A stretch of 64,000 nucleotides of DNA from Callorhinus ursinus. Its lineage: Eukaryota; Chordata; Mammalia; Carnivora; Otariidae. Below, piece after piece: positions 58,851 through 64,000 of the stretch. The DNA is taken from assembly GCF_003265705.1 (NCBI RefSeq), contig NW_020312785.1, forward strand, positions 132,371,790 through 132,435,789. Reading direction: 5' to 3'. The notes beneath the pieces were generated by a model, which saw nothing but the letters and a program-made list of their open reading frames with translations, made no database searches and was not told the origin of the DNA. Each line of letters starts with the position of its first letter. Within the stretch, counting starts at the first letter, position 1. The translations under genes were made by a program, and so were the position numbers.

Positions 58851-59459
58851 AAAAATTTAAATGTTAGTCAACAATTTTTAAAATTTTCAATACATCACAC
58901 CCAAAATGAAAAGTGTCTGCAATCAGGTTCAACAGCAATTCCTACAATAACCTCTTGAAATTTACCTCCTGTAGAAAATCTTGGTACCTCCCCACTAGTA
59001 TTTAAGAGCTTAACATCCTGGTCAGCCGTAGGTCTCCAGCAGTGGATTATAAAACCCTGAGCACAGGGGTTTAGGTAGAAGGAAGGTAGGAAAAGGGGGT
59101 TGGGGGAGAGGGTGAGGAAAGGAAGGTTAAGAGGACCCAGGAGGGAAAGAAGGAATTAGGTACATACAAATTTTTAATTTCCTAAATTGCAAAACAAAAT
59201 TAGCTCTTCATCAAAATACAAAAGATCCATTTCTCCAACATGTTACCTGTTGTGACAGTATCCTGGGCACTACTAAAACCAATATTCAAATTAAACTTTA
59301 AATATCAAGTTTACAGATTATATAGAAAGGTAAAGTTGTTTTATTCTACCATTCTCTTGATAAAATGAAAAGATATTAACTCAACATATAAGCTCCAGAA
59401 TTTTAATCTGGATATTTCCTTAAAAGATTTTTCAGCAATCCTTATTTTTAAGGCAATCT

Positions 59460-59930
59460 ATAGAGGTATGATCGACATGTAGAAAGTTGTATGTATGTAA
59501 TACATACAACTCGATGAGTTTGAGGATACACACTCATAACCATCACCACCATCAAGGCCACAGACACATCTGTCACCTCCCAAAGTTTCCTCCCACCCCC
59601 CCTTAGTACTGAGTGTGTGTGTGTGTGTGTGTGTGGTAAGAATACTGGACTTACGCTGTCAAAAAAACCTCTCAGTATATAATATAGTACTGTTAGCTGT
59701 AGGCACTATGCTGTGTAACACATCTCTAGAACTTAATTATTTTGTGTATCTGAAAGTTTGCACCCTTTGACCATCACCCCCCTCACTTCCTCCTACTTGC
59801 AGCCCCTGGCACCCATCCATTCCACTCTCTGCTCCTGATATAAGTGAGATCATACTGTATTTGTTATTCTGTATCTGGCTTATTTCATTTAGCCATACAT
59901 TTACATGAATCAAAACAGCTTCCTTTATTC
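59460..59930 (-). mobile_element. Old L1 3' region, antisense
   Basis: CATAACCATCACCACCATCA, CTGATATAAGTGAGATCATA, TCTGTATCTGGCTTATTTCA are the antisense of L1 ORF2 end/3' UTR. A (GT)n tract lies inside at 59614-59634. Confidence 0.6.
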
Positions 59931-60349
59931 CCTTGTTCTCTCTGCCCCATTTTTAACCTTTTCTCCATTTCTGTAATGCAAACAGAAGTATGTATATTCT
60001 TACCAAAAAAGGTAGCCACATTACAACTCACTGTTATATACATAACTTGATTTGTTCCAAACAAAAAATATATCCTAAAGATTTTTCTGTTATTACTATA
60101 TGGCAACTTCATTTGGAAATAAATTAAACAAACCTGTACATGGTAGAAGAAATAAAGACTTACACAAGGCTCCCCAAATAAGCACTCGTTCCATACCATG
60201 TCCACTCACCAGAAAGAACTACATTCTGTTTTTGTCTTGTAACTGTTCTTGGTAGCTAGAGTTATCATCATAACTTTAAATAATATATCATTTTAGGCAG
60301 TATCTGCTTACTTTACAAGAAGAAAAATAAGGATTTTCTACACACTACC

Positions 60350-60374
60350 CCCGACACACACACACACACACACC
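60350..60374. repeat. Short (CA)n tract
   Basis: GACACACACACACACACACA followed by CC. Confidence 0.85.
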
Positions 60375-61029
60375 TTTTTCACTTACGATCTCCTTTCCAT
60401 ATCTCAGTTTTGAATTAGATTTTTATTTTTATATCAATTTATTTTATATCAATTATATTCTGTTCCATATTTATAATGAAGCCTTCTAAGTAAGCTGTGT
60501 CCTCTGGTTAATCCCAAAATCTTAAAATCCACGTTAAAAAAGCATTTGGAGTACTAGGATTACTTAAACACTACTTATCTAGTTCAGAATCAAGATTTAT
60601 GATTGGACCATTAAAAATGTCACTAAGCCCCTGCTGCTCAGGAAACTCAAATATTACAGTCAAGTAAATCTCTTTCAATGTTAACTTAAGTATAATAATA
60701 CAAAGAACCTGCCCAAAAATGATAATTTACTAGATACCAAAAACAAACATATTAAAATGCAAAATACTGAAGATTCCACTATCTCTAAGATAATCTATTC
60801 CCAATAAAATCATGAAAAAAAGGGGGGTGGGGGGCATTTTGCCTAACAAACATTCCAATATACTAAAAAACCATGATAAACAAAACAGTATGGTACCAAC
60901 ACAGAAGCAATAACTAAATATTTTGTAAGACAAAATAGAGTCAAGAAACTGAAAGTAATTCATTTATTAAATGAAAAGACTTCTTTGGTTTTCCAGTTTG
61001 ATGAAATAAAGTTGTTGACATCAAACCAC

Positions 61030-61910
61030 AGGTAAAAAAAAAAAAATTCTAGATGGATTAAAGATACTTAGAAGGGTAATACCTAAAATTTAAAAGAGTA
61101 CTTTGTATTATTGGAGTGGGGATATATTCTTAGTCAAGATGAGAAATCTAGAAGCCATAAAGAAAAAGACTGATACAGATTTATTTTACTCTACTAAAAA
61201 CAAATATTTCTTTAAAGCAAAAAACATCATAAAGAGATAAGGTAGAACATAAGGAAATACAGGCAGAATGACAGACATGGCATTAAATATCTCTGGCATT
61301 AAATACCTCTACTACAAGAAACTTATTGATTTAAAAAGGAAGTAATAGAAAAATGGACCAAAAATATGAACCAAGTAATTCCCTTAAGAGAAAATACAAA
61401 TGACCAATAACCATATAAGATGGATACTCTCACTGGAGGTTTAGCAAATTTTACTCATCAGATTAGCAAAAAGAAAAAAAATTAATTAACATCTAAACTG
61501 ATAAAGAAAGGGAGACACAGACACTCTCCTAATTCCCAGTGGGAATATAAATTTCTCAAAACTTTTTTGAGCATAAGCTAGCAAGAATCCATTTTTTTAA
61601 TCTTTAAGGATATTCTTCGTGCAGCAGTATCACTCTTGAGTATCTACTCCAGAAATAAAAGCACCAAAATACAAAGATAAAGTCAAGCATGCTTACTATT
61701 CAAACTGGCAAAAACAGAAAACCACCTGAAAGTAAATAAAAAGGAACAGCTAATTACCATTACATATTAATAAGACACAAAGAATGAGACAGAACCTGGA
61801 GGTTCCACTCAATAGATACCAGTTAATATATTAAGAAAAAAGCAAATTGTAGAATTATGTTTAATATGATCATATTTTTGTTTTACAAAGGATAAAACAT
61901 TTGTAATTAT
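61030..61910 (+). repeat. Degraded old L1, sense
   Basis: TCTAGATGGATTAAAGATAC, TAGAAGCCATAAAGAAAAAG, ATTCCCAGTGGGAATATAAA and GAACAGCTAATTACCATTAC follow L1 ORF2-3' order. Boundaries approximate. Confidence 0.55.
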
Positions 61911-62104
61911 TTCTATGAACATAAAGTATAGGAGAATGATATACTGGTTGGTCTGTTTCAACGAAGATCACGCTTCTCTAAAGATTTTAAGTATCTATTA
62001 ATTCAACATATAGTGTAAGATTTAATATCAAATATAATCATTAAAAAGTCACTGAAAGTGAAAAATTATCATTTTAGTCAATTCTTCAAAACTGTGATCA
62101 ATTC

Positions 62105-62302
62105 CAAGGCACCTGGGTGGCTCAGTCCGTTAAGCATCCAAATCTTGGTTTCAGCTCAGGGTATGACCTCCCTGTTGTGGGACTGAGCCCCACATCAGGC
62201 TTTGTGCTCAGTGAGGAGTCGGCTTCAGATTCCCTATCCCTCTCACCCTCTCCCTCTCTCTCCCCCTCTCTCTCAATCTCTCAAATTAAAAAAAAAAAAA
62301 AG
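62105..62302 (+). mobile_element. CanSINE, sense, with perfect 14-bp TSD
   Basis: GGCACCTGGGTGGCTCAGTC head. ACTGTGATCAATTC at 62091-62104 and 62303-62316. Confidence 0.94.
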
Positions 62303-62332
62303 ACTGTGATCAATTCATGTTTTAATAGATAC

Positions 62333-62536
62333 TTTTTTTTTAAGAGTTTTTAATTTTTATTTATTTGACAGAGAGAGAGAGACAGCGAGAGAGGGAACAC
62401 AAGCAGGGGGAGAAGGAGAGGGAGAAGCAGGCTTCTCACAGAGCAGGGAACCCAATGTGGGGCTTGATCCCAGGACCCTGGGACCATGACCTGAGCCGAA
62501 GGCAGACGCTTATCGACTAAGCCACCCAGGTGCCCC
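62333..62536 (-). mobile_element. CanSINE, antisense, with TSD
   Basis: Poly(T), GA tract, GATCCCAGGACCCTGGGACC, GCCACCCAGGTGCCCC. TTAATAGATAC at 62322-62332 and 62537-62547. Confidence 0.94.
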
Positions 62537-62650
62537 TTAATAGATACAACTTTGATAACAAGGCAAGTAACATTTCAAAAGTACATTTCATGAGGTCAAA
62601 AATGGTTCAAAATTTTCAACACACTCCCATTTTTTTAAAATGAATTTGTA

Positions 62651-62848
62651 GGGGAGCCTGGGTGGCTCAGTTGGTTAAGCGTCCGCCATCTGCTCAGGTC
62701 ATGATCCCAGTGTCCTGGGATCGAGTCCCGCATTGGGCTCCTTACTCAGTGGGGAACCTGCTTCTCCCTCTGTCTGCCCTTCCCCCTGCTTATGCTCTCT
62801 CTCTGTCTCTGACAAATAAATAAAATCTAAATAAATAAATAAATAAAT
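62651..62848 (+). mobile_element. CanSINE, sense
   Basis: GGGGAGCCTGGGTGGCTCAG head, GTGTCCTGGGATCGAGTCCC body, (AAAT)n tail. Confidence 0.93.
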
Positions 62849-63015
62849 TCAGGAAAAAAATAATACTAAAAATTCTAATTGTGAATTTCAACCAGCCTGA
62901 GGGGAAAAAAATCTAGATATTTAAGTTTGGTGGAGAACTGTACAAGAATCAAAATGATTTTAAAAACATGTAATATCCACCAAAGTTCCCTTTACAGTCA
63001 CCTTTTCAGTATGGC

Positions 63016-63450
63016 AGTCGTCCCCCCCCCCCCCCCCCCTTATCAGCAGGGGATGCCTTCCAACACCTCCAATAGATGCCTGAAACCAGATAGTGCCAAT
63101 CCCTACATACACTATGCTTTTCCTATACATATATAGCACTGATGAAGTTTAATTTATAAATTAGTTACAGTAAGAGATTAAAAACTCTAAACAATTGTAA
63201 CAATATGCTGTAATAAGTTATATGAATGTAGTCTTTCTCTGAAAATCTTATTGTACTGTATTCGCCCTTCTTGGGATGATGTGAGATGATACAATGCCTA
63301 TGTGATGAGATGAAGCAAGGTGCGTGACGCAGGCATTGAGATGGGTGTTAGGCTACTACTGACCTACTGACAACAGTCAGGAGGAGCATCTGCCTCTAGA
63401 CCTCCATCATGGAAAGCAAAACTGTTGATGGGCGGACTACTGTAGAGGAA
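63016..63450 (+). mobile_element. Tigger/MER-type non-autonomous DNA transposon
   Basis: TTATCAGCAGGGGATGCCTT, ATGCCTGAAACCAGATAGTG, AGTTTAATTTATAAATTAG, GATGTGAGATGATACAATGC and the end GGCGGACTACTGTA match a known Tigger-related MER element nearly end to end. Its 5' end has become an 18-base C run (63022-63039). Confidence 0.6.
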
Positions 63451-63789
63451 CACAACACACAACATGGGGGTAATTGCTAATGATGTAGATAATGCCGCAG
63501 ACATAAAGCAAAGGACCCCGTAAAGTTTCTTTATCTGGCCAGAAAAACGTGGGGTGCAATTTTCTCCTAATTAAGAGAAAACATGTTTTAAATTCTTTAA
63601 TTTAAAATTGCTACATTCTCTTATTTTCCTAAACTCTTAAAAAATAGAGGTGTGAGAAGAACAATCTCCTTTAACAATGATGGGCAGGAATTTAGCTTGT
63701 TTCTTTCTTACTACACATGGACATACACTGTGGTCATTACTAGCTTTTATGGTATCAGAGATAAAAGTAATGGATATTATTTATTAAAA

Positions 63790-63950
63790 CTTTCTATATG
63801 CTTTACATACATTCTTTCATTTACTACCCTAAACATTTCTAGGGGTAGGTATTACTACCCCAAATATATAGAAGAAACTTAGGCTCTAAAAGGTTAAGTA
63901 ATTTTCCCAAAGTCCCACAGTTCGCACTTAGGGAAGCTAATAAATCATGT
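63790..63950 (-). repeat. MIR, antisense
   Basis: AGAAACTTAGGCTCTAAAAG, GTTAAGTAATTTTCCCAAAG and GTCCCACAGTTCGCACTTAG: complement of MIR core. Confidence 0.6.
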
Positions 63951-64000
63951 CCATTTGCTTCCAGGGATCATGGGCTTTTCGGGAGGCCACTTACAAACCT

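Larger units (their letters stand above)
55939..64000 (-). other. Region upstream of the MERF exon, probably intron of the MEAD transcript
   Basis: No coding exon found. The first part must contain the MERF 5' UTR and promoter. Further out lie five plus-strand or minus-strand CanSINEs plus one more, antisense and sense L1 fragments, two antisense MIRs and a Tigger-like element. Because the MEAD start exon is not seen, I infer it lies beyond 64000. Confidence 0.6.

Noticed and set aside
55939..64000. Search for the MEAD first exon and a CpG-island promoter
   Set aside because: No GC-rich segment and no reading matching MEADG with a donor was found; it should be further upstream.

Overview
This is vertebrate nuclear DNA: AT-rich, dominated by introns and interspersed repeats, with no bacterial-style gene packing. 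At least 16 tRNA-Lys-derived CanSINE copies (heads such as GGGCGCCTGGGTGGCTCAG) point to a carnivoran. Their bodies (CATGATCCCAGGGTCCTGGGATCGAG type) look caniform rather than felid, and I see no canid-type SINEC_Cf copy, so a bear, seal or mustelid-like (arctoid) genome is the best guess (inference).

One gene explains all the convincing coding sequence: SLC4A7 (electroneutral Na+/HCO3- cotransporter NBCn1), on the minus strand. I resolve 22 coding exons, from the alternative start exon [11 protein letters not shown] (55906-55938) down to an exon ending ...VVFPMM (3390-3563). Spliced together they give 3330 nt, 1110 codons, with no frameshift or stop; every junction keeps phase. About 100-130 C-terminal residues lie beyond position 1, and the other known 5' start exon (the MEAD form) is not seen and should lie beyond 64000.

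Layout, high to low coordinate: 55939-64000 is the region upstream of the MERF exon, probably intron of the longer transcript, rich in SINEs, old L1, MIR and a Tigger-like element. 42420-55938 encodes the start of the cytosolic N-terminal domain, including a His/Arg-rich patch. 37416-37784 is the 369-nt optional cassette II exon. 24426-32763 encodes the rest of the N-terminal domain. 3390-22243 encodes the membrane domain and a glycosylated extracellular loop with four cysteines.

Points deserving attention: two apparent GC-AG introns, one on the optional cassette II exon; a nested L1 insertion carrying an inverted copy of neighbouring DNA (1748-2646); a poly(A)-only insertion with target-site duplication (40905-40956); a possible processed pseudogene of unidentified parent (50545-51290); and a 256-nt splice-flanked open segment that would behave as a poison exon (32177-32432). 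I did not find a new multi-gene system; this is an ordinary mammalian gene interior with some unusual small structures.
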